Notes under the pieces: model-generated
Databases searched by the model: none
Told to the model about the DNA's origin: nothing
What the model saw: only the letters and a program-made list of their open reading frames with translations
Part shown: in pieces, positions 49,443-57,284 of the stretch
Numbering within the stretch: position 1 is the stretch's first letter
Layout of the letters: every line of letters begins with the position of its first letter
Origin: Rhodospirillaceae bacterium
GTDB lineage: Bacteria > Pseudomonadota > Alphaproteobacteria > CACIAM-22H2
Assembly (NCBI GenBank): GCA_022843945.1
Contig: JALHMR010000016.1
Location: 1 to 64,000, forward strand
DNA: 64,000 nucleotides
Direction: 5' to 3'
Made by a program: the position numbers and the translations under genes

Positions 49443-50126
49443 ATGAAAATTCTGGCACTCGATTCGGCGACAGCAGCCTGCTCCGTGGCGGTATGGGCCG
49501 ACGGTATCGTGCTCGCCGTCGAGCGCACGATCCAGGAACGCGGCCAGGCCGAGGCACTGCTGCCGATGGTCGAGCGCGTTCGCGACCAGGCCGGGCTCGA
49601 TCTCGTTACGATCGACCGCCTGGCGGTGACGATCGGCCCGGGACATTTCACGGGCCTGCGCGCCGGCCTGGCGACGGCCCGTGGCCTGTCCCTTGCCCTC
49701 GGGCGGCCCTTGATCGGGATCACCACCCTGGCGGCGGTGGCCGCCGGCGTGCCGGCCAGCGAGTGGCCGGGTGCCGTCATCGTGGTGGCGCTCGATTCAA
49801 AACGCGCGGAACTCTACGTGCAGGCCTTCGACGAGCGTCTTCGACCGCTGACGAGTCCGGCGGCGCGGCAGGCGGCCGATATTGGCGCAGAGCTGCTCCG
49901 GCTCACGGCGCCCCGATATGTTCTTGCCGGCGACGCGGCTGATGCGCTGGCCGCGGTTCTCCTGGCCGCCGGCGCCGTCGTCCATACGACCGCGCCGGCC
50001 CGACCGGACGCCGCCGTTGTAGCCGCGCTCGCCGCGGTTGCGCCTCTACCCGGTGAGCCGCCCGCCCCGCTCTACCTCCATGCGGCGGAAACGACATCGC
50101 CGCGGCGCGCACCGCCCGCGGTATGA
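49443..50126 (+). CDS. tsaB: tRNA threonylcarbamoyladenosine biosynthesis protein TsaB
   Basis: TsaB partners TsaD in making the t6A modification of tRNAs reading ANN codons. The 227-residue product begins MKILALDSATAACSVAVW and has GPGHFTGLRAGLATARGLSL, the diagnostic TsaB/YeaZ segment. It lacks the iron-binding His of TsaD, as expected. The ATG overlaps no other gene; its TGA overlaps the ATG of rimI (ATGA). Confidence 0.95.
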   Translation: MKILALDSATAACSVAVWADGIVLAVERTIQERGQAEALLPMVERVRDQAGLDLVTIDRLAVTIGPGHFTGLRAGLATARGLSLALGRPLIGITTLAAVAAGVPASEWPGAVIVVALDSKRAELYVQAFDERLRPLTSPAARQAADIGAELLRLTAPRYVLAGDAADALAAVLLAAGAVVHTTAPARPDAAVVAALAAVAPLPGEPPAPLYLHAAETTSPRRAPPAV

Positions 50127-50599
50127 GCGAGGCGACCCGCATCGTACCGGCGGGAGTGCCACACGCCGGCGTCCTGTCTGCCCTGCAGACGCAATGCTTC
50201 GACGACGCCTGGTCCCCGTCATCGATTGCGGAAGTTCTCGTGTCGCCCGGCGCTTTCGCCCTCCTGGCAGTGCAGGGCGATGCCGTGCCTGTCGGCTTTG
50301 CCGTAGCGCGCGTGGCGGGCGACGAGTCCGAGCTGCTGTCCCTCGGGGTCGTGGCCTCGCAACGCCGCAAGGGCATCGCGAAGATGCTTTTGGCGTCAGT
50401 CATCGAGCGCGCGGTTGCTGCGCGCTCGCGCGCTCTCTTCCTGGAGGTAGCGGAAAGCAACGATGCCGCGCGGCTGCTCTACGGTGCTCGCGGCTTCACG
50501 GCTGTGGGCCGTCGGCCCGACTACTATCGTCGGCCGAACGCGGTGCCCATCGCGGCGCTGACGCTGCGCCTGCTTCTTTCATCCAGATCGGCGCCGTAA
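50123..50599 (+). CDS. rimI: Ribosomal-protein S18-type N-acetyltransferase RimI
   Basis: This 158-residue GNAT acetyltransferase has the acetyl-CoA loop SQRRKGIAKMLL (Q/RxxGxG/A) and the C-terminal LYGARGFTAVGRRPDYY, both characteristic of RimI. RimI acetylates the N-terminus of ribosomal protein S18. Coupling to tsaB by an ATGA overlap is the common arrangement. Confidence 0.92.
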   Translation: MSEATRIVPAGVPHAGVLSALQTQCFDDAWSPSSIAEVLVSPGAFALLAVQGDAVPVGFAVARVAGDESELLSLGVVASQRRKGIAKMLLASVIERAVAARSRALFLEVAESNDAARLLYGARGFTAVGRRPDYYRRPNAVPIAALTLRLLLSSRSAP

Positions 50600-50679
50600 C
50601 TCTGCAAACGTGTGCAAAGGGATGTTAGTCGAAATACCAATCTGACATAGACTAAAGCAATAATTCGTCTTTCGGTCTA

Positions 50680-50707
50680 TTGCAAAAAGAAGCGATACAA
50701 TTATAGT
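50680..50707 (+). promoter_or_regulatory. mucR promoter
   Basis: TTGCAA (50680-50685) and TATAGT (50702-50707) are spaced 16 bp in an AT-rich block. Transcription would start near 50714, leaving a leader of about 55 nt before the mucR ATG. Confidence 0.6.
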
Positions 50708-50767
50708 CCGCGCAATGTTCTCTCCCTTAGATTCAATGAAATTTGGCCTGAGCGGGTCCCGGCGCCC

Positions 50768-51181
50768 ATGAGCGACGCAGCGAATAACGAGGATCTTCTG
50801 GCTCTCACAGCGAAGATCGTCGCCGCGCATGTTTCGAACAATTCCGTCGCGCTCGGTGATCTGGCGGGGTTGATCCAGCAGGTGCATCAGGCTTTGCGGA
50901 GCATCGGCTCGACGACGGTGACGCCGGCGCGTCCTCAGCCGGCGGTGCCGATCAAGCGATCGGTCCTGCCGGACTATATCGTCTGCCTGGAAGACGGGAA
51001 GAAGCTGAAGATGCTCAAGCGGCACCTCAAGACCGCCTACAACCTGTCGCCGGAGCAATATCGCGAACGCTGGGGCCTGCCGCCGGATTATCCGATGGTG
51101 GCTCCCAACTACGCCAAACAGCGCAGCCAGCTTGCCCGCGATCTTGGGCTGGGCACCAAGAGCAAGCGCAAACGCGGCTGA
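50768..51181 (+). CDS. mucR: MucR/Ros-family transcriptional regulator, atypical zinc site
   Basis: This 137-residue regulator of the Ros/MucR family controls exopolysaccharide, motility and virulence genes in alphaproteobacteria and acts as an H-NS-like silencer. The N-terminal oligomerisation region (about 8-46) and C-terminal single finger are present. The finger reads CLEDGKKLKMLKRHLKTAY: Cys73, Asp76, His86, Tyr91. The second Cys and second His of canonical Ros are replaced by Asp and Tyr, so zinc binding is doubtful, as described for some Mesorhizobium homologues. The C-terminus is basic. A sigma-70-like promoter lies upstream. Confidence 0.93.
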   Translation: MSDAANNEDLLALTAKIVAAHVSNNSVALGDLAGLIQQVHQALRSIGSTTVTPARPQPAVPIKRSVLPDYIVCLEDGKKLKMLKRHLKTAYNLSPEQYRERWGLPPDYPMVAPNYAKQRSQLARDLGLGTKSKRKRG

Positions 51182-51225
51182 TCCGGAGATCGTGCCGCCG
51201 GGTAGGCTTACGCGGCGGTTTGGTT

Positions 51226-51231
51226 TATAGT
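51226..51231 (+). promoter_or_regulatory. -10 box of fur (leaderless start)
   Basis: TATAGT ends 7 nt before the GTG start of fur, and no Shine-Dalgarno separates them. The -35 region is weak. Confidence 0.4.
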
Positions 51232-51238
51232 TTCCGGC

Positions 51239-51706
51239 GTGGAATCGAGAAAGCTAGCGCCCTCTGCGTCCGGTCCGTCACGGCTTGAGCAGCTGTGCAT
51301 CGACAAGGGCCTCAAGATGACCGGTCAGCGCCGGATCATCGCCCGTGTCCTGTCCGAGGCCTCCGATCACCCGGATGTCGAGCAGGTCTATCGCCGGGCC
51401 GCGGCCATCGATGCGAAGATCAGCATCGCGACCGTGTATCGCACCGTGCGTCTCCTCGAAGAGGCGAACATCATCACGCGCCACGATTTCGGTGACGGGC
51501 GGGCGCGCTACGAGGAAGCAGACGAGCACCATCACGACCATCTGATCGACATCAAGACCGGTGAGGTCATCGAATTCCAGAACGCGAGAATCGAGACCCT
51601 GCAGGAAGAAATCGCGCGTGAGCTCGGCTTCCAGCTCGTTGGCCATCGCCTTGAGCTGTTCGGCACGCGGGTCGACGGCGCTTCGGCTCGGCGGAAGAAA
51701 TCATGA
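51239..51706 (+). CDS. fur: Fur-family metalloregulator
   Basis: This 155-residue Fur-superfamily repressor has a winged helix in residues about 15-90 (KMTGQRRIIARVLSEASDHP, ISIATVYRTVRLLEEANIIT). The C-terminal dimer domain carries the metal segment ADEHHHDHLIDIKTGEVIEF. It lacks both C-terminal CxxC zinc pairs; the only Cys is Cys20, as in alphaproteobacterial Fur/Mur proteins. The GTG start is supported by the domain limit and by a -10 box 7 nt upstream, implying a leaderless message. Iron or manganese as signal cannot be decided from sequence. Its stop overlaps the next ATG (ATGA). Confidence 0.9.
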   Translation: MESRKLAPSASGPSRLEQLCIDKGLKMTGQRRIIARVLSEASDHPDVEQVYRRAAAIDAKISIATVYRTVRLLEEANIITRHDFGDGRARYEEADEHHHDHLIDIKTGEVIEFQNARIETLQEEIARELGFQLVGHRLELFGTRVDGASARRKKS

Positions 51707-52578
51707 TTGCCCGACCCGTCGACCAGGCGTCGCCGGTATCGGCCAGTGCTTCCGATGTCGTCTCTGCGGGTACGCTGGAAGTGCGCCTCGCGGTAGATAC
51801 CGCGGAGATCGACGCCGCGCAGGCGCTCCGCTACCGGGTGTTCTACGAAGAGATGGCGGCCCGGCCCACGGTGGAAGCGGTCGCCGCGCGCCGCGACCGG
51901 GATAATTTCGACGCCTGGTGCGATCACTTGCTGGTCATCGACCGGCGCCGCGGCGAAGGGGCCGCCGGTGTCGTCGGCACGTATCGGCTGATGCGGCGCG
52001 AAGCGGCGGCCAAGGCCGGCGGGTTCTATACCCAGACCGAGTTCGATATCGCGCCGCTTGTCGCGATGCCGGGACCCATCCTCGAACTGGGCCGGTCCTG
52101 CGTCGACGTGGCCTATCGCAACCGCCCAACCATGCAGCTCCTCTGGCGCGGCATCGCAAATTACGTTTTCCGTCACGACATTCGCCTGATGTTCGGCTGC
52201 GCCAGCCTGCCTGGCACCGATCCGGACGTCCTCGCACCGTCGCTGTCCTATCTCCATCACTATCATCTGGCGCCGCCAAGCCTGCGGGCGCGAGCCCTGC
52301 CGGACCGTTATGTAGAGATGAACCGGATGTCTCCGGGAGAGATCGACACCGAAACGGCGGTCGCCCAGCTTGATGCGCGGGCCGCCCTTGCCGCCCTGCC
52401 GCCCCTGATCAAGGGCTATTTGCGCCTTGGCGGCCTGGTGGGCGAAGGCGGCGTGATCGACCGCCAGTTCAACACGACCGACGTGTGCATCATCGTGGTG
52501 ACGGACCGGGTGACGGACAAGTATTTCAATCATTACCGGCGGACGGCAGGCGGCGGCACAGCGGCCGCAGATTTCTGA
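51703..52578 (+). CDS. olsB: L-ornithine N(alpha)-acyltransferase OlsB
   Basis: OlsB transfers a 3-hydroxyacyl group from acyl carrier protein to ornithine, making lyso-ornithine lipid. The 291-residue product resembles GNAT/autoinducer-synthase-fold OlsB proteins: AQALRYRVFYEEM near residue 40, then DNFDAWCDHLLVID, VGTYRLMRRE, and PILELGRSCVDVAYRNRPTM, a core OlsB/hemolysin-like acyltransferase motif. The ATG overlaps the fur stop. It is followed by the second acyltransferase OlsA, which completes the lipid. Ornithine lipids replace phospholipids under phosphate limitation in many alphaproteobacteria. Confidence 0.87.
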   Translation: MIARPVDQASPVSASASDVVSAGTLEVRLAVDTAEIDAAQALRYRVFYEEMAARPTVEAVAARRDRDNFDAWCDHLLVIDRRRGEGAAGVVGTYRLMRREAAAKAGGFYTQTEFDIAPLVAMPGPILELGRSCVDVAYRNRPTMQLLWRGIANYVFRHDIRLMFGCASLPGTDPDVLAPSLSYLHHYHLAPPSLRARALPDRYVEMNRMSPGEIDTETAVAQLDARAALAALPPLIKGYLRLGGLVGEGGVIDRQFNTTDVCIIVVTDRVTDKYFNHYRRTAGGGTAAADF

Positions 52579-52587
52579 CCCGCGTTC

Positions 52588-53421
52588 ATGGTGAGCTCCG
52601 CGCCGCGCGCCATCCTGCGTCTGGTCCTTTATCTGGCGCTGACGATTCCCCTGATGCCGGTGCAGGCGCTTCTGCTGGTCGTGCGCTCACCGCTCGCCCG
52701 CCGTCTGCCGCACGCTTATCACCGGCTGTGCTGCCGCATCTTCGGCATCGACGTGGAGGTCGTCGGCGCGTTGTCCGCGACCCGGCCGACGCTCTTCGTG
52801 GCGAACCATGTCTCGTATCTCGATATCGAGGTGCTGTCGGCGACAGTCGAGACCTGCTTCGTTGCCAAGCGCGAGATCGCCGGATGGCCGTTCTTCGGCT
52901 GGCTGGCGAAGCTGCAGCAGACCGTGTTCGTCGAGCGTCGCGCGGCAGGCGTTGCCGGCGAGCGCGACGAGCTGGCGCGCCGGCTCGATGAAGGCTCGAA
53001 CGTCGTCCTGTTCGCCGAAGGAACCAGCAACGATGGCAATCGGCTCCAGCCCTTCAAGAGCGCACTCTTCAGCGTGGCGGAGCGGAGAGTCCATGATAGG
53101 CCGCTGACCGTGCAGCCGGTCACCATCGCCTATACGCGCCTGGACGGAATGCCGATCGGTCGTGCCATTCGGCCGTTCGTTGCCTGGTACGGCGACATGG
53201 ACCTGATGCCGCATCTGTGGTTCCTCCTCGGCATCGGCCGCCTTACCGCCGTATTGCAATTCCACGAAACGGTGACCCTGGCCACCGTCGGCAAACGCAA
53301 AGACCTGGCCATGCATTGTCAGGCTGTCATCGCCGAGGCGCTCGAGGCGGCCAATTTCGGGCGCCCGCTTCCGGCCGCGCTCGCCGCCTCTTCGCTTCCG
53401 TCGCCCGGCCACTTGCCTTGA
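52588..53421 (+). CDS. olsA: 1-acyl-glycerol/lyso-ornithine-lipid O-acyltransferase OlsA (PlsC family)
   Basis: This 277-residue membrane-associated acyltransferase has the PlsC motif I NHVSYLD (Asn73, His74, Asp79: HX4D) and motif III FAEGTS. One or two N-terminal hydrophobic segments lie at about 8-31. Pairing with olsB 9 bp upstream indicates that it acylates lyso-ornithine lipid; it may also serve phosphatidic acid synthesis. The ATG at 52588 is in frame with a plausible membrane start. Confidence 0.85.
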   Translation: MVSSAPRAILRLVLYLALTIPLMPVQALLLVVRSPLARRLPHAYHRLCCRIFGIDVEVVGALSATRPTLFVANHVSYLDIEVLSATVETCFVAKREIAGWPFFGWLAKLQQTVFVERRAAGVAGERDELARRLDEGSNVVLFAEGTSNDGNRLQPFKSALFSVAERRVHDRPLTVQPVTIAYTRLDGMPIGRAIRPFVAWYGDMDLMPHLWFLLGIGRLTAVLQFHETVTLATVGKRKDLAMHCQAVIAEALEAANFGRPLPAALAASSLPSPGHLP

Positions 53422-53485
53422 TAGCCGGTAAAGCCGAATGGTACCTTGCCGCTAACTCCCTTCCTTTCCGTTTCGGCCGGGTGAC

Positions 53486-54826
53486 TTGAGCAAAAAAGCC
53501 TTCATTAGATCATACGGTTGCCAGATGAACGTCTATGACTCCGCGCGTATGGCGGAGCTCCTGGCACCTCTTGGCTACGACGCCACGCAGCGCCCGGAAG
53601 AGGCCGACCTGGTCATCCTCAACACCTGTCACATCCGCGAAAAGGCGGCCGAGAAGGTCTATTCGGACCTCGGCCGCCTGAAGCCGGTGAAAAGCGAGCG
53701 CGGCGCACTGATCGCGGTCGCCGGTTGCGTCGCGCAGGCGGAGGGAGAAGAGATTCTCCGCCGCGCTCCCTATGTCGACATGGTCTTCGGGCCGCAGAGC
53801 TACCATCGCCTGCCGGAGATGATCGCCCGGGTGCTGCGCGGGGCGGGACGGGTGATCGAGACGGATTTTCCGGCCGTGCCGAAATTCGATTCCCTGCCGG
53901 CCGGCGTCGGCGCCAGCGAGGTCTCCGCCTTCCTGACCGTGCAGGAAGGCTGCGACAAGTTCTGCGCATTCTGTGTCGTGCCGTATACGCGGGGCGCCGA
54001 ATATTCGCGCGATGTCGCCGCGATCGAGGCCGAAGCCCGCTCGCTGGTTGCCCGCGGCGCGGCCGAGATCACCCTGCTCGGTCAGAACGTCAATGCCTAT
54101 CACGGGCGCGACGAAGGCGGCGCGGTCATCGGACTCGGCGCGTTGCTGGAGCGTCTGGCCCGGATCGAGGGACTGGCGCGCCTGCGCTACATGACATCGC
54201 ATCCGCGCGACATGGACGAGGCGCTGATCGCGGCGCATGCCGGCGAGCCCAAGCTCATGCCCTTCCTGCACCTGCCGGTGCAGTCCGGTTCCGACCGCCT
54301 GCTCGAGGCGATGAACCGCGGCCATTGCGCCGACGACTATCGCCGCCTCGTCGACCGGCTGCGGCGCGCGCGGCCGGACCTGGCGCTCTCCTCCGATTTC
54401 ATCGTCGGCTTCCCCGGTGAAACCGCCGCCGATTTCGAAGCAACCATGACCTTGGTCCGCGACACCGGGTTCGCGTCGGCGTACTCCTTCAAGTTCAGCC
54501 CGCGGCCGGGAACGCCGGCGGCGTCGCTCGACAGCCCGGTGCCGGAAGCGGTGAAGGACGAGCGGCTGCAGATCCTGCAGGCCGAGCTGCGGGTGCAGCA
54601 GGATCGCTTCAACCGCGCCGCCATCGGCCAGGTCCTGCCGGTGCTGTTCGAGAAGCCGGGGCGGCATCTTGGCCAGGTGGTGGGGCGTACGCCGTATCTC
54701 CAGGCCGTTCACGTCGATGCCCCGGCCTCCTGGATCGGCACGATAGCCGACGTCGCGATTGTCGGCATGAAAACCAACAGCCTCACCGGCGCGCCCGCCG
54801 ATGAGCGGAAAAGGATTCCGGCTTGA
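53486..54826 (+). CDS. miaB: tRNA-2-methylthio-N6-dimethylallyladenosine synthase MiaB
   Basis: MiaB is a radical-SAM methylthiotransferase modifying A37 of tRNAs. The 446-residue product has the N-terminal cluster Cys in SYGCQMN, NTCHIRE and AGCVAQ, the radical-SAM motif CDKFCAFC (CxxxCxxC) and a C-terminal TRAM domain. The start must be a TTG at 53486: no ATG or GTG in frame lies before the first cluster Cys, and the next ATG would remove it. Its stop overlaps the phoH start. Confidence 0.96.
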   Translation: MSKKAFIRSYGCQMNVYDSARMAELLAPLGYDATQRPEEADLVILNTCHIREKAAEKVYSDLGRLKPVKSERGALIAVAGCVAQAEGEEILRRAPYVDMVFGPQSYHRLPEMIARVLRGAGRVIETDFPAVPKFDSLPAGVGASEVSAFLTVQEGCDKFCAFCVVPYTRGAEYSRDVAAIEAEARSLVARGAAEITLLGQNVNAYHGRDEGGAVIGLGALLERLARIEGLARLRYMTSHPRDMDEALIAAHAGEPKLMPFLHLPVQSGSDRLLEAMNRGHCADDYRRLVDRLRRARPDLALSSDFIVGFPGETAADFEATMTLVRDTGFASAYSFKFSPRPGTPAASLDSPVPEAVKDERLQILQAELRVQQDRFNRAAIGQVLPVLFEKPGRHLGQVVGRTPYLQAVHVDAPASWIGTIADVAIVGMKTNSLTGAPADERKRIPA

Positions 54827-55827
54827 GACCTCCCCCTGCTCCGGTCGAAGCACCCCTTCACCTGCAGTTCGACGACAACACGTTGCTGCCGATGCTCTTT
54901 GGCGAGCACGACCGCCACCTGGTGCGTATCGAGCAGAAGCTCGGCGTCTCGCTGCTGTCGCGGGGTAATCGTGTCGCTGTTTCCGGCCCGCCCTCGGCGG
55001 CCGAACGCGCCCGCGACGCCCTGCTCTTTCTGTACGAGCGGCTGCGGCGCGGGCTGACGGTCGACATGGGCGAGGTCGACGCCGCCATCCGCCTGTCGAG
55101 CGAGGAGACCAGCGGTGCCAGCGATCTGTTCGGCTCCGAGGAGCTCTCGATCCGCACGCGCAAGCGCCATATCGGGCCGCGCTCGCCCAACCAGGTCGGT
55201 TATCTCAAGGCTTTGCGCGACCACGAGATGGTCTTCGGCCTCGGCCCCGCCGGCACGGGCAAGACCTATCTCGCCGTCGCCGCGGCGGTGCAGATGCTCA
55301 GCGCCGGCCGCGTCGACCGCATCATCCTGTCGCGGCCGGCGGTGGAAGCCGGCGAGCGGCTTGGTTTTCTTCCCGGCGATTTGCGCGAGAAGGTCGATCC
55401 GTACCTGCGGCCGCTCTACGATGCGCTCCACGACATGCTGCCCGGCGAGCAGGTCATGAAGCGCCTGGCCTCGGGCGAGATCGAGATCGCGCCGCTGGCT
55501 TTCATGCGCGGCCGCACGCTGGCCAATTCCTTCGTCATCCTCGACGAAGGCCAGAACACAACTCCGGTGCAGATGAAGATGTTTCTCACCCGGCTGGGCG
55601 AGAACAGCCGCATGGTCGTCACCGGCGATCTGTCCCAGATCGATCTGCCGCCCGGGGCGCGTTCGGGGCTCTACGACGCGCTGGAGGCCCTGGACGGGGT
55701 CGAGGGTATCGGCGTCGTGCGCTTCGGCGCCGAGGACGTGGTTCGCCACCCGCTGGTCACCAAGATCGTCCGCGCCTACGACGCCCATGAATCGAAACGG
55801 CGCGACAAGCCTGCCAAGCCGCGATGA
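54823..55827 (+). CDS. phoH: PhoH-like ATPase/NTPase
   Basis: This 334-residue P-loop protein of the PhoH (YbeZ) type has an N-terminal KH-like region, Walker A GPAGTGKT, Walker [14 protein letters not shown], and [11 protein letters not shown]. It is thought to work with YbeY and MiaB-linked RNA metabolism. The start is a TTG overlapping the miaB TGA (TTGA); both neighbours are coupled the same way. Its TGA overlaps the ybeY ATG. Confidence 0.95.
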   Translation: MRPPPAPVEAPLHLQFDDNTLLPMLFGEHDRHLVRIEQKLGVSLLSRGNRVAVSGPPSAAERARDALLFLYERLRRGLTVDMGEVDAAIRLSSEETSGASDLFGSEELSIRTRKRHIGPRSPNQVGYLKALRDHEMVFGLGPAGTGKTYLAVAAAVQMLSAGRVDRIILSRPAVEAGERLGFLPGDLREKVDPYLRPLYDALHDMLPGEQVMKRLASGEIEIAPLAFMRGRTLANSFVILDEGQNTTPVQMKMFLTRLGENSRMVVTGDLSQIDLPPGARSGLYDALEALDGVEGIGVVRFGAEDVVRHPLVTKIVRAYDAHESKRRDKPAKPR

Positions 55828-56363
55828 GCAAACGGGCCGCCACCCCACCTGCGCGCGTGTCGCCTCGCCATCGCATCGCGGTGGTCGTCGCCGCGCCCGA
55901 ATGGCCGCGCCGGCTGCGGGGGGCCGCCTCGGTGGCCCGCAAGGCCGCCCGCGCCGCGCTCGGCGCCGGGCGTACCCGGCGGGCGGGGGAAGTCTCCGTG
56001 GTCCTGGCCGATAACCGCCTGTCGCGCCGCCTGAACCGAACGTGGCGCGGCAAGGACAAGCCGACCAACGTCCTGTCGTTTTCAGCCGCGGATTCAGCGG
56101 CGCCCAAGGCGGCGCCGCGGCTGCTCGGCGATGTGGTGATCGCCGGCGGGGTCGTGGCGGCCGAGGCCAGCGCCCAGGGCAAGCGGCTTTCCGCGCATCT
56201 CACGCATCTGGTGGTTCACGGCGTGCTGCACCTCCTCGGGCACGATCACGAGCGTGATGCCGACGCAAGGCGCATGGAGGCGCTGGAGATCCGGATTCTG
56301 CGCGGGCTTGGCGTGCCCAACCCCTACGAAGCCGGGCCCTACGAAGCCGGGGAAGCGCCATGA
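55824..56363 (+). CDS. ybeY: Endoribonuclease/16S rRNA maturation factor YbeY
   Basis: This 179-residue zinc protein is needed for 16S rRNA 3' maturation and ribosome quality control. The zinc motif is HGVLHLLGHDHERD (HGxLHLxGxDH). The segment TWRGKDKPTNVLSF precedes it, as usual. The ATG overlaps the phoH stop and the TGA overlaps the corC start. The C-terminus carries a short duplicated peptide (two copies of PYEAG). Confidence 0.95.
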   Translation: MSKRAATPPARVSPRHRIAVVVAAPEWPRRLRGAASVARKAARAALGAGRTRRAGEVSVVLADNRLSRRLNRTWRGKDKPTNVLSFSAADSAAPKAAPRLLGDVVIAGGVVAAEASAQGKRLSAHLTHLVVHGVLHLLGHDHERDADARRMEALEIRILRGLGVPNPYEAGPYEAGEAP

Positions 56364-57265
56364 GCGATCCGGCGCGCCCCTCGCCGCCGGCTCCGCTGGC
56401 GGACCGGCCGTCGCGGCGCCGGCTGGTTGAGCGCCTGTGGGCGGTCCTGCGCCCGCGCTCGAACGAGCCCGACCTGCGCGAGACGATCGAGGAGCTGATC
56501 GAGGAATCCGCGGCGGCGCCCGCGGAATTCGACGCGCGCGAGCGCGAGCTGCTGCGCAACATCTTCAAGCTGCGCGAGATCACCGCCTACGACGTCATGA
56601 TCCCACGCGCCGACATCGTCGCGGTGCGCCACGACGTGACGCTCGCCGATCTGGTGCAGAAGCTGGCGCACGAATCGCATTCGCGCATGCCGGTCTATCG
56701 CGAGACGCTCGACGACGTCATCGGCTTCGTTCACATCAAGGATGTCATCCCGTTCTGGGGCGGCACGAAGGAGTTCAAGCTCGAGGATGTGCTGCGCCGG
56801 GTACTGTTCGTGGCGCCCTCGATGCACGTCCTCGACCTGATGCTGGAGATGCGCAAGACCCGCATCCATCTGGCCATGGTCGTCGACGAATACGGCGGGA
56901 CCGACGGACTGGTCAGCATCGAGGACCTGGTCGAGGAGATCGTCGGCGAGATCGATGACGAGCACGACGTCGATGAAGGCCCGCGCCTGGTGAAGGAGGC
57001 CAGCGGGGCCTTCCTCGCCGACGCGCGGCTGCCGCTCGGCGACTTCGAGGAAGCGGTCGGACCGGTCCTGACCCGCGAGGAGCGCGAGGCCGATCTCGAC
57101 ACGCTCGGCGGCCTGGTGGTCTCGCTTGCCGGCCGCGTGCCGGGACGCGGCGAGGTGATCGCCCATCCCGCCGGCTATGAATTCGAAGTCCTCGATGCGG
57201 ATCCGCGCCGCCTGAAGCGCCTGCGCGTTCGCCGCGTCACGCTGCCGCCGCCCGCGACGGCATGA
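56360..57265 (+). CDS. corC: CorC/HlyC-family CBS-domain protein
   Basis: The 301-residue soluble product has two CBS domains (about 75-205) starting at DVMIPRADIVAVRHDV and ending at SIEDLVEEIVGEIDDEHD, followed by a CorC_HlyC transporter-associated domain (about 215-295). It has no membrane segment, so it is the short CorC type implicated in magnesium/cobalt resistance rather than the membrane-bound CNNM type. Start and stop overlap ybeY and lie 19 bp before lnt. Confidence 0.92.
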   Translation: MSDPARPSPPAPLADRPSRRRLVERLWAVLRPRSNEPDLRETIEELIEESAAAPAEFDARERELLRNIFKLREITAYDVMIPRADIVAVRHDVTLADLVQKLAHESHSRMPVYRETLDDVIGFVHIKDVIPFWGGTKEFKLEDVLRRVLFVAPSMHVLDLMLEMRKTRIHLAMVVDEYGGTDGLVSIEDLVEEIVGEIDDEHDVDEGPRLVKEASGAFLADARLPLGDFEEAVGPVLTREEREADLDTLGGLVVSLAGRVPGRGEVIAHPAGYEFEVLDADPRRLKRLRVRRVTLPPPATA

Positions 57266-57284
57266 CGGTCTTGGGCCGCGGTCG

